Part shown: piece by piece, positions 10,090 to 20,906 of the stretch
Layout: the number at the start of each line of letters is the position of its first letter
Position numbering within the stretch: position 1 is the stretch's first letter
Assembly: GCF_025561425.1 (NCBI RefSeq)
Contig: NZ_CP094824.1
Location: 1,612,001-1,676,000 of the forward strand
Direction of reading: 5' to 3'
Source of the DNA: Mammaliicoccus sciuri
GTDB lineage: Bacteria > Bacillota > Bacilli > Staphylococcales > Staphylococcaceae
DNA: 64,000 nt
The notes under the pieces: model-generated
What the model was told of the DNA's origin: nothing
The model's database searches: none
What the model saw: only the letters and a program-made list of their open reading frames with translations
Translations under genes and position numbers: made by a program

Positions 10090-10124
10090 AAAACGCCATG
10101 GGCTAGTGCCCACGGCGTTTTTCT
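10090..10124. terminator. Bidirectional terminator
   Basis: AAACGCC(a)TGGGC pairs with GCCCA(c)GGCGTTT around a TAGT loop, with T/A runs on both sides. It separates the DUF1002 gene from the convergent symporter gene. Confidence 0.85.
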
Positions 10125-10128
10125 TATA

Positions 10129-11691
10129 TTATTTATCTTCGTCTTTATCATCATCTTTAATAATGTCAAAAGTATCTTCTTTAGGTTCTTCATACTTTGT
10201 ATTTACTTCAGGTGATTGTTCTGTTGTTTCTTTTTTGTTTAATGTTGCATAAGGGTTATCGCCCCATGCTTCGATATTATTATAGTTAACTTTTAAGTTT
10301 TCAATTTTAAATACTGGATTTAACTTACGCTTTCTTTGTGCACGATAATCTTTAGCAACTTCAAATACAACTGTTGCAAGTCCGAATAGCGCTACGATAT
10401 TGATGATTGCCATTAATCCCATAAATAAGTCTGCTGTATCCCATACTGTTTGTACTTGTACAACTGATCCTACAAAGACCATGGCTACTACTAAAGCTCT
10501 AAAGATAAACATTATGATTTTATTTTTAGTTAAGTATTCAATATTTGATTGACCGTAGTAATAGTTACCAATAATTGAAGAGAATGCAAACATAAATACG
10601 GCTATTGTTAAGAATATACCACCGAATTCACCAACATGTGTTGTAAGTGCTTGTTGCGTAACAGCCACACCTTGAGGCGCATCTACTCCAAATTGTAAAT
10701 CAGTATAAAGTAATAACATGATTGCTGTTGATGAACAGATAATCATAGTATCAAAGAATACACCTAACGCTTGGATTAAACCTTGTTTAACTGGGTGACT
10801 TACGGCTGCTGTTGCTGCTGCGTTTGCTGCAGAACCCATACCAGCTTCGTTTGAGAACAAGCCACGTTTAATACCTTGCATAACTGCAAATCCCATTGCC
10901 CCACCAAATGCAGGATGTAAACCAAATGCACTTTTTACGATATTTTGAATCATTGGCCAAATTTGATCAGCATTCACAAATAAGATATAACCAACTAAAC
11001 CGATATATCCAACTGCCATAATTGGCACGATAAATGAAGATACTGTTGCGATACTTCTTACACCACCAAAAATAACTAATGCTGTAATAATAGCCAAGAT
11101 AATTCCAGTTATCACATTTGAAAATTCATACTGTTCATTTAAAGAAGCTGCAATCGTATTAGATTGAACTGTGTTAAATACAAATGCAAACGTTACTGTT
11201 ATAAGTATTGCAAACACAACACCAAGCCATTTCTGACCTAAACCACGTTCTATGTAATAAGCTGGTCCACCACGGAACCCACCTTCTTTATCTTTAACTT
11301 TATATACTTGTGCTAATGTTGCTTCAAAGAATGCACTTGCTGCACCAATAAATGCAATAACCCACATCCAAAATACTGCACCTGGGCCACCTAATACAAT
11401 CGCTGTTGCAACACCTGCGATATTACCAGTACCAACACGAGAAGCAGCACTTATAGCAAATGCTTGGAAAGAAGATATACCTTTTCTTCCATCTTCTAAT
11501 GTTTCAGGTTTTTCGAAAATGACTCTAAACATTTCTGGTAGCCATCTAAGTTGTACTACTCTAGAACTTATTGTAAAGAATACACCAGCTAGTAGTAATA
11601 GGAAAATTAAGTTTTGAGTCCAAATTAAATCATTACCCCATTGGACAAAATTATGAAACCAATCTGGGATATAACTATCAAAATCTTTCAA
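10129..11691 (-). CDS. alsT: Alanine/glycine:cation symporter (AGCS family, AlsT-like)
   Basis: Sodium-coupled amino-acid symporter of the AGCS family. The 520-aa protein has about 11 hydrophobic segments; the family pattern SRVGTGNIAGVATAIVLGG is at residues about 88-106. KRGLFSNEAGMGSAANAAAT, another hallmark segment, is at about 275-294. The C-terminus (last 60 aa) is hydrophilic and ends in an acidic DDDKDEDK tail. It follows parC with an 84-bp gap, as in S. aureus, where an AlsT homologue has the same position. Substrate (alanine, glycine or glutamine) cannot be settled from sequence. Confidence 0.88.
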   Translation of the reverse strand: MKDFDSYIPDWFHNFVQWGNDLIWTQNLIFLLLLAGVFFTISSRVVQLRWLPEMFRVIFEKPETLEDGRKGISSFQAFAISAASRVGTGNIAGVATAIVLGGPGAVFWMWVIAFIGAASAFFEATLAQVYKVKDKEGGFRGGPAYYIERGLGQKWLGVVFAILITVTFAFVFNTVQSNTIAASLNEQYEFSNVITGIILAIITALVIFGGVRSIATVSSFIVPIMAVGYIGLVGYILFVNADQIWPMIQNIVKSAFGLHPAFGGAMGFAVMQGIKRGLFSNEAGMGSAANAAATAAVSHPVKQGLIQALGVFFDTMIICSSTAIMLLLYTDLQFGVDAPQGVAVTQQALTTHVGEFGGIFLTIAVFMFAFSSIIGNYYYGQSNIEYLTKNKIIMFIFRALVVAMVFVGSVVQVQTVWDTADLFMGLMAIINIVALFGLATVVFEVAKDYRAQRKRKLNPVFKIENLKVNYNNIEAWGDNPYATLNKKETTEQSPEVNTKYEEPKEDTFDIIKDDDKDEDK

Positions 11692-11775
11692 ATAAATCCC
11701 TCAATTCTAATAATATAGTCATAATAAATTGCTATCATGATTTTACCATGTGCCATTCATTATGACTATATTTTT

Positions 11776-14190
11776 TTAATCTATAGATTTTTCTTCAAAA
11801 TATGCATCAATAACTTGACCAAAGTCATTCTCGTCAACAACAAATCGACCATTTGTGTATCGTTCACTAAAGTTAAAGTCTTTAGTATTCACTTTGATTT
11901 GATCTTTTTCTGAAATCATCACACATGTTTCATCTTCTGCTAATGTTCTAGCAAATACGATTCTATGCGCTTTAGATTTTAGTTCTTTCAAGATCATTAA
12001 ACCACGTTGAGATCTTTTAGCAGGTACAAATTGTTCTGCTTTCATTCTTTTAACTGAACCACGATCTGTCACAATAAACACGGATTGATCATTTGGTAAT
12101 TTATCTGTCATCACAACTTTATCATTATCTTTCAAGTTAATAGATTTAACACCGGCTGCTTTCAAACCAATATCGGATAACTCATCCGTATCATAAGTTA
12201 AGCTCATACCTTTTTCGGTAATGACTGTTATAAGTTCATCATTTTCTATTTTCAATACAGAAACAACTTCATCGTCACCTTTAAGTTTAATGGCAACGAG
12301 TGGTTTTGTAATTCTGCTCGCTTTAAATTTATCATTTGTAGACTTTTTGATCATGCCGTTTTTCGTCGCGATAATATAATTAGACGATAACTTGAAATCT
12401 GTTTCTTTATTTACAGAAATGACAAGTTCATCATCATCAATTGGAATCATTTGTGAAATATGTTTACCAAGATCTTTCCACTTTAAGTCCACAATTTCAT
12501 GTACAGGTATAAATAAGTAATTACCTTTATTTGTGAATACAATTAAAGTATCTTGCGTATTCATTTTTTCGTGCATTAATAAGTAGTCACCGTCTTTAAG
12601 CCCAACTTCTTCAACACCACTTGCGATATAACTTCTATTAGACGTACGTTTAATGTATCCATCATGCGTAACAGAAACAATAGTTTCTTCACTTGGAACT
12701 AAAATTTCTTTTTCAATTTTAATTTCTTCAATTTTTTCTTCGATTTCGGTTAAACGTTCATCAGCAAATTCTTTTCGAACTGCTCTAAGTTCATTTTTAA
12801 TCACTTTAAATAATGATTTTTCATTTTGTAAAATATCTTTTAAGCGTTCGATAGTTTGTTTAAGTTCATCAAATTCATTTTCTAAAGAAACAATATCTGT
12901 GTTTGTTAATCTATAAAGTTGTAACATTACGATTGCTTCAGCTTGTTCTTCAGTAAATTCATATTTCGCAATTAAATTTTCCTTCGCATCACGTTTGTTT
13001 TTAGAAGCTCTAATTGTTTCAATAACTTCGTCTAAAATAGACAATGCTTTAATTAAACCTTCAACGATGTGCATACGTTTTTGTGCTTGAGATAATTCAT
13101 ATTGAGAACGTCTTGTTACGACTTCTTTTTGATGTTCAATATAACTTTCAAGAATTTGTTTGAGGCCCAATAATTCAGGTCTTCTATTATTAATTGCAAC
13201 CATATTGAAATGATAAAGCACTTGTAAGTCTGTGTTCTTATAAAGATAATTCAGAACACCTTCACTATTAATATCTTTCTTAAGTTCAATGGCAATTCGT
13301 AAACCTTCTCTATCTGTTTCATCACGAACTTCTACAATACCTTCAATTTTCTTATCTGCTCTGAGTTCATCAATTTTCTTAACTAACGTACCTTTGTTAA
13401 CTTCAAATGGTACTTCAGTTACGACTATTTGTTCTCTTCCGCCTCTAATTTTTTCTATTTCTACTTTACTTCTAACAACGATTTTACCTTTACCTGTTTT
13501 ATAGGCTTTCTTAATACCATCTAACCCTTGAATAATACCGCCTGTTGGGAAATCCGGTCCTTTTATATGTTCAATTAATTCATCTACAGATGTGCTTGGC
13601 TTATCGATAAGCTTTAATGTCGCATCAATGACTTCTCCTAGATTATGCGGTGGAATATCAGTTGCATATCCAGCAGAAATACCTGTGGATCCATTGACTA
13701 ATAAGTTAGGATACCTAGCTGGCAATACCATCGGCTCCATCGCAGTATCATCAAAGTTTTGTACATGTTCAACTGTTTCTTTATCGATATCTTGTAATAA
13801 TACTTCAGCTAACTTACTTAATTTAGCCTCAGTATAACGCATTGCTGCTGGAGGGTCATTATCAATACTACCGTTATTACCATGCATTTCTATTAGTACG
13901 TGTCTCAATTTCCAATCTTGACTCATACGAACCATTGCATCGTATACAGAAGAATCACCATGTGGATGATAATTACCGATTACGTTACCAACCGTTTTAG
14001 CACTTTTTCTAAAGTTTCTATCATACGTATTACCGTCTTTATACATCGCAAACAATATTCTACGTTGTACAGGTTTTAATCCATCTCGTACATCAGGCAG
14101 TGCACGATCTTGAATGATATATTTACTATATCTACCGAATCTATCTCCAATTACATCTTCTAAAGGAAGGTTTTGAATTTGTTCAACCAT
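11776..14190 (-). CDS. parC: DNA topoisomerase IV subunit A (GrlA)
   Basis: Breakage-reunion subunit of topoisomerase IV, which decatenates daughter chromosomes. 804 aa, normal length. The catalytic tyrosine is Tyr119 in [11 protein letters not shown]. The quinolone-resistance region [15 protein letters not shown] has the susceptible Ser80; position 84 is Asp where S. aureus has Glu. The C-terminal part carries beta-propeller blades (for example VTHGYIKR-like and [10 protein letters not shown] repeats). The start ATG overlaps the parE stop by one base (TAATG), so translation is coupled. The parEC pair is likely co-transcribed from the parE promoter with its LexA-type box. Confidence 0.97.
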   Translation of the reverse strand: MVEQIQNLPLEDVIGDRFGRYSKYIIQDRALPDVRDGLKPVQRRILFAMYKDGNTYDRNFRKSAKTVGNVIGNYHPHGDSSVYDAMVRMSQDWKLRHVLIEMHGNNGSIDNDPPAAMRYTEAKLSKLAEVLLQDIDKETVEHVQNFDDTAMEPMVLPARYPNLLVNGSTGISAGYATDIPPHNLGEVIDATLKLIDKPSTSVDELIEHIKGPDFPTGGIIQGLDGIKKAYKTGKGKIVVRSKVEIEKIRGGREQIVVTEVPFEVNKGTLVKKIDELRADKKIEGIVEVRDETDREGLRIAIELKKDINSEGVLNYLYKNTDLQVLYHFNMVAINNRRPELLGLKQILESYIEHQKEVVTRRSQYELSQAQKRMHIVEGLIKALSILDEVIETIRASKNKRDAKENLIAKYEFTEEQAEAIVMLQLYRLTNTDIVSLENEFDELKQTIERLKDILQNEKSLFKVIKNELRAVRKEFADERLTEIEEKIEEIKIEKEILVPSEETIVSVTHDGYIKRTSNRSYIASGVEEVGLKDGDYLLMHEKMNTQDTLIVFTNKGNYLFIPVHEIVDLKWKDLGKHISQMIPIDDDELVISVNKETDFKLSSNYIIATKNGMIKKSTNDKFKASRITKPLVAIKLKGDDEVVSVLKIENDELITVITEKGMSLTYDTDELSDIGLKAAGVKSINLKDNDKVVMTDKLPNDQSVFIVTDRGSVKRMKAEQFVPAKRSQRGLMILKELKSKAHRIVFARTLAEDETCVMISEKDQIKVNTKDFNFSERYTNGRFVVDENDFGQVIDAYFEEKSID

Positions 14191-16193
14191 TATTTAACTT
14201 CCTCCTCTAATGATTCTACTTCATCATCAAGTACTTGAATGTCATCACTTTCAAGTATACTTTGATCTTCTTGCATACCAAATTGAACGTGTCTTTCAAT
14301 CCATTCTCTACGTGGTTCAACTTTGTCACCCATCAATGTAGTCACTCTTCGTTGTGAACGTACTTCATCATCAATGCTTACTCGAATTAACGTTCTTGTT
14401 TCAGGATCCATTGTTGTTTCCCAAAGTTGATCGGCATTCATTTCACCTAAACCTTTGTATCGTTGTAGTGTGAAACCTTTACCAATTTTCTTCATTAATA
14501 CTTCTAAATCTTCATCGGTCCATGCATATTCAACTTGTTTTGACTTACCTTTACCTTTTTCTAATTTATATAAAGGTGGTAATGCAATATATACTCTACC
14601 TGCTTCTAATAGCGGTCTCATATACTTGAAGAAGAAAGTTAATAGTAATACTTGAATATGTGCACCATCTGTATCGGCATCTGTCATAATAATCACTTTG
14701 TTGTAGTTACTATCTTCAATATTAAAGTCTGCACCTACACCAGCACCTATTGTATGAATAATCGTATTGATTTCTTCATTTTTAAAGATATCTTCAAGTT
14801 TAGCTTTTTCTGTATTAATAACTTTACCTCTTAACGGTAAAATTGCTTGGAATTTACGATCACGCCCTAATTTAGCTGATCCTCCGGCAGAATCCCCTTC
14901 GACTAAATAAAGTTCGTTTTTCTCTGTATTTTTACTTTGTGCTGGCGTTAATTTACCAGATAACAAAGTTTCTTTACGTTTGTTTTTCTTACCATTTCTA
15001 GCTTCTTCTCGTGCTTTTCTTGCTGCTTCACGTGCTTGAGATGCTTTAATCGCTTTTTTAAGTAATGCTTTTGATAATTGGCCTTTTTCTTCTAAGTAGA
15101 AAGGCAGTTGATCTGACATAACGGAATCAACAGCTGCACGTGCTTCAGTTGTACCTAATTTAGACTTAGTTTGACCTTCGAACTGTAATAAATCTTCTGG
15201 AATTCTTACAGAAATAATAGCTGTCAAACCTTCACGAATGTCACTACCATCAAGATTTTTATCTTTTTGTTTAAGTTCACCAATTTTACGTGCATATTCA
15301 TTGAATACACGTGTAAATGCTGTCTTTAAGGCTGTTTCATGTGTACCTCCGTCTTTAGTACGAACATTATTAACGAAACTTAGAATTGTTTCAGAATATT
15401 GGTCATTAAATTGAAAACTAATATCAACTTCGATTCCATTTGATTCGCCACTAAAAATTGCAACGTCATGTAACACGTCTTTGCCTTCGTTTAAATAATT
15501 TACAAATTCTTTAATACCATCTTCATAATGATAAAATACTTCCCTTCTTTCTTCTCCCCTTAAATCCGTTACTTTTATCTTAAGTGCTTTCAGTAAAAAT
15601 GCTGATTCTTGAAGTCTTTCACATAACGTTTCAAAGTTAAAATGAGTTGAAGCTTTAAATATTTTAGGATCTGGTTTGAAATGAACAGTTGTACCCGTTT
15701 TACGTGTTTTCCCCTTTTTCTCTAATGTTGTAACAGGTACGCCACCGTTTTTGAATTTTTGTTTATAAATATGACCTTCTCTATAAATCGTTACTTCTAA
15801 CCATTCACTCAAAGCATTAACAACTGAAGCACCCACACCGTGTAGTCCTCCAGATGTTTTATAGCCGCCTTGACCGAATTTACCGCCGGCATGAAGGACA
15901 GTAAATATAACTTCAGGTGTCGGTTTACCAGTCTTATGTAATCCTGTAGGCATCCCCCTGCCGTTATCATGAACAGAAATACTATTATCTTTATGAATGG
16001 TCACTTCGATTTCCGTACCGAAGCCATTTAAAATTTCATCAACAGAGTTATCTACTATTTCATATACTAAATGGTGAAGTCCGCGGACATCTGTTGAACC
16101 AATGTACATACCAGGTCTTTTTCTTACTGCTTCTAAACCTACGAGTACTTGTATTGAATCTTCACCATATTGAACTTTTGCTTGTTTATTCAA
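14190..16193 (-). CDS. parE: DNA topoisomerase IV subunit B (GrlB)
   Basis: ATPase subunit of topoisomerase IV, 667 aa. GHKL ATP-binding motifs are visible: [23 protein letters not shown] and [14 protein letters not shown] within the first 125 residues. The TOPRIM domain follows with [17 protein letters not shown] and [11 protein letters not shown], and the C-terminal [20 protein letters not shown] block. The [21 protein letters not shown] start is typical. GGAGGAGA precedes ATG. First gene of the parE-parC operon; a LexA-type operator sits just upstream of the ribosome site. Confidence 0.97.
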   Translation of the reverse strand: MNKQAKVQYGEDSIQVLVGLEAVRKRPGMYIGSTDVRGLHHLVYEIVDNSVDEILNGFGTEIEVTIHKDNSISVHDNGRGMPTGLHKTGKPTPEVIFTVLHAGGKFGQGGYKTSGGLHGVGASVVNALSEWLEVTIYREGHIYKQKFKNGGVPVTTLEKKGKTRKTGTTVHFKPDPKIFKASTHFNFETLCERLQESAFLLKALKIKVTDLRGEERREVFYHYEDGIKEFVNYLNEGKDVLHDVAIFSGESNGIEVDISFQFNDQYSETILSFVNNVRTKDGGTHETALKTAFTRVFNEYARKIGELKQKDKNLDGSDIREGLTAIISVRIPEDLLQFEGQTKSKLGTTEARAAVDSVMSDQLPFYLEEKGQLSKALLKKAIKASQAREAARKAREEARNGKKNKRKETLLSGKLTPAQSKNTEKNELYLVEGDSAGGSAKLGRDRKFQAILPLRGKVINTEKAKLEDIFKNEEINTIIHTIGAGVGADFNIEDSNYNKVIIMTDADTDGAHIQVLLLTFFFKYMRPLLEAGRVYIALPPLYKLEKGKGKSKQVEYAWTDEDLEVLMKKIGKGFTLQRYKGLGEMNADQLWETTMDPETRTLIRVSIDDEVRSQRRVTTLMGDKVEPRREWIERHVQFGMQEDQSILESDDIQVLDDEVESLEEEVK

Positions 16194-16207
16194 TATTTCT
16201 CCTCCTA

Positions 16208-16221
16208 CAAACGTACGTTCG
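16208..16221 (-). promoter_or_regulatory. LexA-type (SOS) box upstream of parE
   Basis: CGAACGTACGTTTG read on the minus strand keeps GAAC-N4-GTT of the Gram-positive SOS box (GAAC-N4-GTTC) with one mismatch in the last core base. It lies immediately upstream of the parE ribosome site. parE/parC have been reported in the S. aureus LexA regulon, which supports the call. Confidence 0.6.
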
Positions 16222-16397
16222 TTTCTTTTACTTTACAATAGTTATTTTGTTATAAATCCCTAGAAAATGCAAGCCCTATCCCTAATTGTGGTACAATTTC
16301 CCTTTACATTGTTCAGACATTATCATATTTTTAAATAGTAACCGATATACAGTTATGGTAAACTATTAGTACCTGCTATCAAAGGAGTGTTTCAATA

Positions 16398-16976
16398 ATG
16401 ACATTTGTTGTTATTATACTTAGCTACTTAGTTGGATGTTTCCCAAGTGGCCTTGTGTTAGGTAAGTTATTTTATAAAAAAGATATTCGACAATTTGGAA
16501 GTGGCAACCTAGGTGCTACAAATACATTTAGAGTATTAGGAAAAAAAGCTGGATTTATCGTGATGTTTTTAGACATCTTCAAAGGTTTTATTGTAGTTTT
16601 CTTCCCAATATGGTTTAATGTAGATATTCCTAGCATATTTGTAGGTATTTGTGCAGTAATCGGACATGTATTTCCAATATTTTTGAAATTCAAAGGTGGA
16701 AAAGCCGTTGCAACAAGTGCAGGTGCAGTTCTAGGTGTACATCCGATACTACTAATTATACTAGCTATTATATTCTTTGTAATTCTATATTTAACTAAAT
16801 ATGTATCATTATCTAGTATTGTAGCGGGTATAAGTTGTTTTATAGGTGCAATTATCATTGGTGATATACCTTTCTTAATCGTATCTATTGCAATATTGGT
16901 TATACTGCTCGTCAGACACCAATCAAATATCGTAAGAATATTCAAAGGACAAGAACCAAAAATCAAATGGATGTAA
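16398..16976 (+). CDS. plsY: Acyl-phosphate:glycerol-3-phosphate acyltransferase PlsY
   Basis: Makes lysophosphatidic acid from acyl phosphate and glycerol-3-phosphate, the first step of phospholipid synthesis in Gram-positives. 192 aa with about five to seven membrane helices. The three conserved loops are visible: [15 protein letters not shown] (residues 35-49), the [12 protein letters not shown] phosphate-binding loop (about 98-109) and the C-terminal [14 protein letters not shown] segment. AAAGGAGTG precedes ATG. It is divergent from parE, as in B. subtilis and S. aureus, and is followed after 13 bases by a small HesB-like gene. Confidence 0.95.
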   Translation: MTFVVIILSYLVGCFPSGLVLGKLFYKKDIRQFGSGNLGATNTFRVLGKKAGFIVMFLDIFKGFIVVFFPIWFNVDIPSIFVGICAVIGHVFPIFLKFKGGKAVATSAGAVLGVHPILLIILAIIFFVILYLTKYVSLSSIVAGISCFIGAIIIGDIPFLIVSIAILVILLVRHQSNIVRIFKGQEPKIKWM

Positions 16977-16989
16977 AGGAGAATGCACT

Positions 16990-17289
16990 ATGAATTTAGA
17001 AATTACTGAAAAAGCTATCGAATGGTTTAAAGACGAATTAGAATTCAATGATGATCAAGCCTTACGATTTTTCGTTCGTTATGGCGGTGAATTTCAGTTA
17101 AAACAAGGCTTCTCACCCGCATTTACTGTAGAAGAATTAAGTTCTTCTGAAGTTGGTTTTAAAGACGAGAAAAACGATATTCCATTTTTTATTGATGAAA
17201 AAGATTTATGGTACTTTGATGATAATGACTTAGTAATTGATTTAAATGATAATGGAGAAATTAAATATGAAGTCAAAGCTTCAAGATAA
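16990..17289 (+). CDS. HesB/YneR-like small protein
   Basis: A 99-aa protein of the HesB-like (iron-sulfur biosynthesis domain) family, close to B. subtilis YneR, which also neighbours plsY. Visible features are MNLEITEKAIEWFKDEL at the start, RFFVRYGG, and GFSPAFTVEE. The cysteines that bind clusters in true A-type carriers (IscA/SufA) are absent, so an Fe-S scaffold role is doubtful. TAAAGGAGAA overlapping the plsY stop region serves as ribosome site, making the two genes an operon. Confidence 0.75.
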   Translation: MNLEITEKAIEWFKDELEFNDDQALRFFVRYGGEFQLKQGFSPAFTVEELSSSEVGFKDEKNDIPFFIDEKDLWYFDDNDLVIDLNDNGEIKYEVKASR

Positions 17290-17296
17290 ACTATAA

Positions 17297-17337
17297 AAGC
17301 AGATGTATTTCGTGTATTAAGCGAAACACATCTGCTT
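17297..17337. terminator. Bidirectional terminator
   Basis: AAGCAGATGTaTTTCG pairs with CGAAAcACATCTGCTT; A/T runs on both sides suit the convergent HesB-like and thioesterase genes. Confidence 0.85.
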
Positions 17338-17342
17338 ATTTA

Positions 17343-17789
17343 TTATAGTTTACGATCTACACCTTGTTCAGTTTCTTCATGAATTTTCAAATATGCATTA
17401 TGCCATTCAGGGAAACTCTTATCTAATCTAATGGGTCTGTTTGAACCTTTTTTCAAGCAAACATGTGTTGTTGATCCTGTTGACACAACTTCTCGTTGTT
17501 CATTTAATATCTCATAAGAATAAATTGATCTTATAGGTGAATAATGAGAAATCCACGTTTTAATGATGACTTTTTCAGGGTATGTTATAGACTTCTTATA
17601 AGAAATGTTCAAATCAACTACAGGAGATATAATTCCTGCATTCTCCATATCTGCATAACTAAATCCCGCTTTATAAATGTAATCTGTTCTCGCCACTTCG
17701 AACCAAATAGCATAATTCGCGTGATAAACAACGCCCATTTTATCGGTCTCTGCATATCTAACATCTATTGGTGTTTCACTATAAATCAT
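17343..17789 (-). CDS. Hot-dog fold acyl-CoA thioesterase (YneP/YbgC-like)
   Basis: A 148-aa single hot-dog domain. The 4-hydroxybenzoyl-CoA thioesterase/YbgC signature is clear: VRYAETDKMGVVYHANYAIWFEVAR, in which the Asp and the following Tyr-His segment form the active site, and the later ISYKKSITYPEKV strand. Such proteins hydrolyse acyl-CoA thioesters; the natural substrate is unknown. B. subtilis yneP lies between citB and plsY, matching the position here next to acnA. GAAAGAGGGAT before ATG is the ribosome site. Confidence 0.82.
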   Translation of the reverse strand: MIYSETPIDVRYAETDKMGVVYHANYAIWFEVARTDYIYKAGFSYADMENAGIISPVVDLNISYKKSITYPEKVIIKTWISHYSPIRSIYSYEILNEQREVVSTGSTTHVCLKKGSNRPIRLDKSFPEWHNAYLKIHEETEQGVDRKL

Positions 17790-17890
17790 GATTCAATCCC
17801 TCTTTCTAAATTCCTTAACCTAATCATAACATAAATATATTTACGCCTGTGATTATATTCTTTTAAATACATATATTTAATTTTTATATA

Positions 17891-17934
17891 AAAAGCAGTA
17901 GACATTCAATTTAAAAAGAATATCTACTGCTCAT
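17891..17934 (-). terminator. Terminator of acnA
   Basis: AGCAGTAGA pairs with TCTACTGCT around an AT loop just after the acnA stop. Confidence 0.7.
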
Positions 17935-17952
17935 CTATGAATTAGCTTTATA

Positions 17953-20661
17953 TTATTGTGCTAATTTGTTTCTTAATACCATTTGAAGAATACCACCGTG
18001 TCTGTAGTAATCAATTTCAACTTCTGAGTCGAATCTTGCTAAAGCTTCAAATTCAGTAACTTTACCGTCTTCGCTTGTAGCTGTTACTTTAAGAATATCA
18101 CGAGGTTTAACACCTTCATGAATATCTACTGAAATAGCTTCTCTACCAGTTAAACCTAAGCTATCTGCTGAATCACCTTTTTTGAATTGTAAAGGTAATA
18201 CACCCATCATAACAAGGTTAGAACGGTGAATACGTTCGTAACTTTGAGCAATAACCGTTTTAACACCTAAAAGATTTGTACCTTTAGCTGCCCAGTCACG
18301 AGAAGAACCCATACCGTAGTCATTACCAGCAAGTACACATAAACCAATACCATTTTCTTGATATTTCATTGAAGCATCAAAGATAGGCATTACTTCTTCT
18401 GTTGGCCAATAAGTTGTGAATCCACCTTCAGTTCCAGGTGCTAATTGGTTCTTAATACGAATGTTTGCAAAAGTACCTCTCATCATAACTTCATGGTTAC
18501 CACGACGAGAACCGTATGAGTTAAAGTCTCTAATTGCTACATCGTGATCTTGCAAGTATTTACCAGCTGGTGTATCTTTACCGATTGCACCTGCAGGAGA
18601 AATATGGTCAGTTGTAACTGAGTCACCAAATTTACCCATTACTCTTAACTCACTTAAAGGTTGAATATCTTTTGGTTCTTTAGATAAACCTTGGAAGAAT
18701 GTAGGGTTTTGGATATATGTTGAATTAGGATCAAAGTCATATAATGGTTGATCTGTTGTTTCAATTTGATTCCAAACTTCATTAGATTCAAATACTGTTT
18801 TGTATTCTTCTCTAAATAGTTCAGGTGTAACAACTGATAATACAGTGTCTCTAACTTCTTCAATTGATGGCCAGATGTCTTTTAAGTATACATCTTCACC
18901 ATTAGATCCTTTACCAATTGGATCATTTTGTAAGTCGATATCAACAGTACCAGCTAATGCATAAGCAACAACTAATTGTGGTGATGCTAAGTAGTTAGCT
19001 TTAACTAATGGATGAATACGACCTTCGAAGTTACGGTTACCAGATAATACTGAAGTAACAAGTAAATCTTCCTCAGCAATCGCTTTTTCAATTTCAGGTA
19101 ATAATGGACCTGAGTTACCGATACAAGTTGTACAACCATAACCAACTAAGTTGAATCCAAGATCATCTAAATATTCTTGTAATCCAGCGTCACGTAAATA
19201 GCCTGTAACAACTTTTGAACCAGGTGCTAATGAAGTCTTAACGTAATCTGGTACTTTTAAGCCTTTTTCGATTGCTTTTTTCGCTACTAATCCTGCACCT
19301 AACATTACATATGGGTTAGAAGTGTTTGTACATGAAGTAATGGCTGCAATTGCAATGTCACCAGTCTTCATTGAAGTCTTCGTACCATCTTGTAATTCAA
19401 TATCTACAGATTTATCAAATTCTGATTTATCCAAACCATGACCTTGGTTACCTGCTGGTGCAGTCACTGATTCAACAAATGATTTTTTCATGTCGCTTAA
19501 TTTGATTAAATCTTGTGGACGTTTAGGACCAGATAAGGATGCTTCAACTGTTGATAAATCTAGATTTACAACATCTGTATATGTTGGTTCTACATTTTCA
19601 GCATTGAAGAACATGTTGTTTTCTTTTAAGTATTTCTCTACAACATTAACTTGTTCTTCAGAACGTCCAGTTAAACGTAAGTAACTTAATGATTCATCAT
19701 CTACTGGGAAGAAACCACAAGTAGCACCATATTCAGGCGCCATGTTAGCAATTGTTGCTCTGTCTGCTAATGGTAATTTTTCTACACCAGGACCAAAGAA
19801 TTCAACAAATTTACCGACAACACCTTTTTTACGTAACTCTCCAGTTACACGTAAAGCTAAGTCAGTAGCTGTTGTACCTTGTGGTAATTCGTTTGTTAAT
19901 TTAACACCGATAACTTCAGGAACTGGGAAGTATGAAGGTTGACCAAGCATACCTGCTTCGGCTTCAATACCACCTACACCCCAACCTAATACACCAATAC
20001 CGTTGATCATTGTTGTATGTGAGTCAGTACCTACTAAAGTATCTGGGTAAGTTACAAGTTCATTTTCTTCTTCTCTAATGTGTACAACACTTGCTAAGTA
20101 TTCCAAGTTAACTTGGTGAACAATACCAGTAGCTGGTGGTACAGCGCGATAGTTATCAAATGATTTTGTTGCCCAGTTTAAGAATTGGTAACGCTCGATA
20201 TTACGTTCGAATTCTAATTTCATATTCATTTCTAATGAATTTGGTAATGCATAGCTATCTACTTGTACAGAGTGGTCAATAACTAAATCAACAGGTACTT
20301 CAGGGTTGATTTTAGAAACATCTCCACCAACATCATCCATCGCTTTACGTAAAGAAGCTAAGTCTACAACTGCAGGTACACCTGTGAAGTCTTGTAGAAT
20401 AACACGTGATGGCTTAAATGGTACTTCTGCATTAGCATCGTTAGATTTACCCCATTTTGCTAAATTCATAATATGTTCTTCTTTAATGACACGTCCGTCA
20501 AACTGTCTTAAAACTGATTCTAATAATACACGAATAGAATAAGGTAGTTTATCAACATTAGATAAACCTAATTCGTCTAATGTTTTTAAGCTATAAAACG
20601 TGTATGTTTTGCCGTTCAATTCAAAAGATTTTTTAGATTGTTCTTTTAAACTTGAGCTCAT
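17953..20661 (-). CDS. acnA: Aconitate hydratase A
   Basis: TCA-cycle enzyme interconverting citrate and isocitrate with a [4Fe-4S] cluster; the apo form acts as an iron-responsive RNA-binding protein in Bacillus. 902 aa, standard for the AcnA/IRP class. Cluster cysteines are in [11 protein letters not shown] (residue about 439) and [14 protein letters not shown] (about 505-508). [16 protein letters not shown] and the [15 protein letters not shown] substrate-binding segment lie in the C-terminal swivel domain. AAAGGGGGAAC precedes ATG. A perfect Fur-type palindrome lies about 180 bp upstream, near a TTGAAA-16-TATAGT promoter. Confidence 0.96.
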   Translation of the reverse strand: MSSSLKEQSKKSFELNGKTYTFYSLKTLDELGLSNVDKLPYSIRVLLESVLRQFDGRVIKEEHIMNLAKWGKSNDANAEVPFKPSRVILQDFTGVPAVVDLASLRKAMDDVGGDVSKINPEVPVDLVIDHSVQVDSYALPNSLEMNMKLEFERNIERYQFLNWATKSFDNYRAVPPATGIVHQVNLEYLASVVHIREEENELVTYPDTLVGTDSHTTMINGIGVLGWGVGGIEAEAGMLGQPSYFPVPEVIGVKLTNELPQGTTATDLALRVTGELRKKGVVGKFVEFFGPGVEKLPLADRATIANMAPEYGATCGFFPVDDESLSYLRLTGRSEEQVNVVEKYLKENNMFFNAENVEPTYTDVVNLDLSTVEASLSGPKRPQDLIKLSDMKKSFVESVTAPAGNQGHGLDKSEFDKSVDIELQDGTKTSMKTGDIAIAAITSCTNTSNPYVMLGAGLVAKKAIEKGLKVPDYVKTSLAPGSKVVTGYLRDAGLQEYLDDLGFNLVGYGCTTCIGNSGPLLPEIEKAIAEEDLLVTSVLSGNRNFEGRIHPLVKANYLASPQLVVAYALAGTVDIDLQNDPIGKGSNGEDVYLKDIWPSIEEVRDTVLSVVTPELFREEYKTVFESNEVWNQIETTDQPLYDFDPNSTYIQNPTFFQGLSKEPKDIQPLSELRVMGKFGDSVTTDHISPAGAIGKDTPAGKYLQDHDVAIRDFNSYGSRRGNHEVMMRGTFANIRIKNQLAPGTEGGFTTYWPTEEVMPIFDASMKYQENGIGLCVLAGNDYGMGSSRDWAAKGTNLLGVKTVIAQSYERIHRSNLVMMGVLPLQFKKGDSADSLGLTGREAISVDIHEGVKPRDILKVTATSEDGKVTEFEALARFDSEVEIDYYRHGGILQMVLRNKLAQ

Positions 20662-20787
20662 TATTTGTTCCCCCTTTAAAATTGTGCAAGTTAATGCTTC
20701 ATATACAATTGTATAATCAATACTTTAGTAAAACAATACATTACGCTTAAAAATGAATATATTTATCATTCAAGTTTATAATAGGAT

Positions 20788-20815
20788 ACTATAAGTTTTA
20801 CTTATGTATTTTCAA
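20788..20815 (-). promoter_or_regulatory. Candidate acnA promoter
   Basis: On the minus strand TTGAAA (20810-20815) and TATAGT (20788-20793) are separated by 16 bases, about 130 bases before the start codon. It is the best sigma-A match that I see between the gene and the upstream terminator. Confidence 0.4.
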
Positions 20816-20837
20816 ATATACATAATTTCTAGTTATT

Positions 20838-20858
20838 AGTTGATAATGATTATCAACT
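20838..20858. promoter_or_regulatory. Fur box upstream of acnA
   Basis: A 21-bp perfect palindrome (10-1-10) centred on TGATAATGATTATCA, which matches the classical 7-1-7 Fur core at all positions. It lies 22 bases upstream of the predicted acnA -35 and about 180 bases before the start codon, and just beyond the terminator of the BCCT gene, so no other gene start is close. Confidence 0.75.
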
Positions 20859-20870
20859 ATAAATAAAAAT

Positions 20871-20898
20871 AGGCTGAGACATTAATTTGTCTCAGCCT
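20871..20898 (-). terminator. Terminator of the BCCT transporter gene
   Basis: Perfect 11-bp stem AGGCTGAGACA / TGTCTCAGCCT with a six-base loop, adjacent to the stop codon. Confidence 0.85.
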
Positions 20899-20906
20899 AT
20901 CACTTA

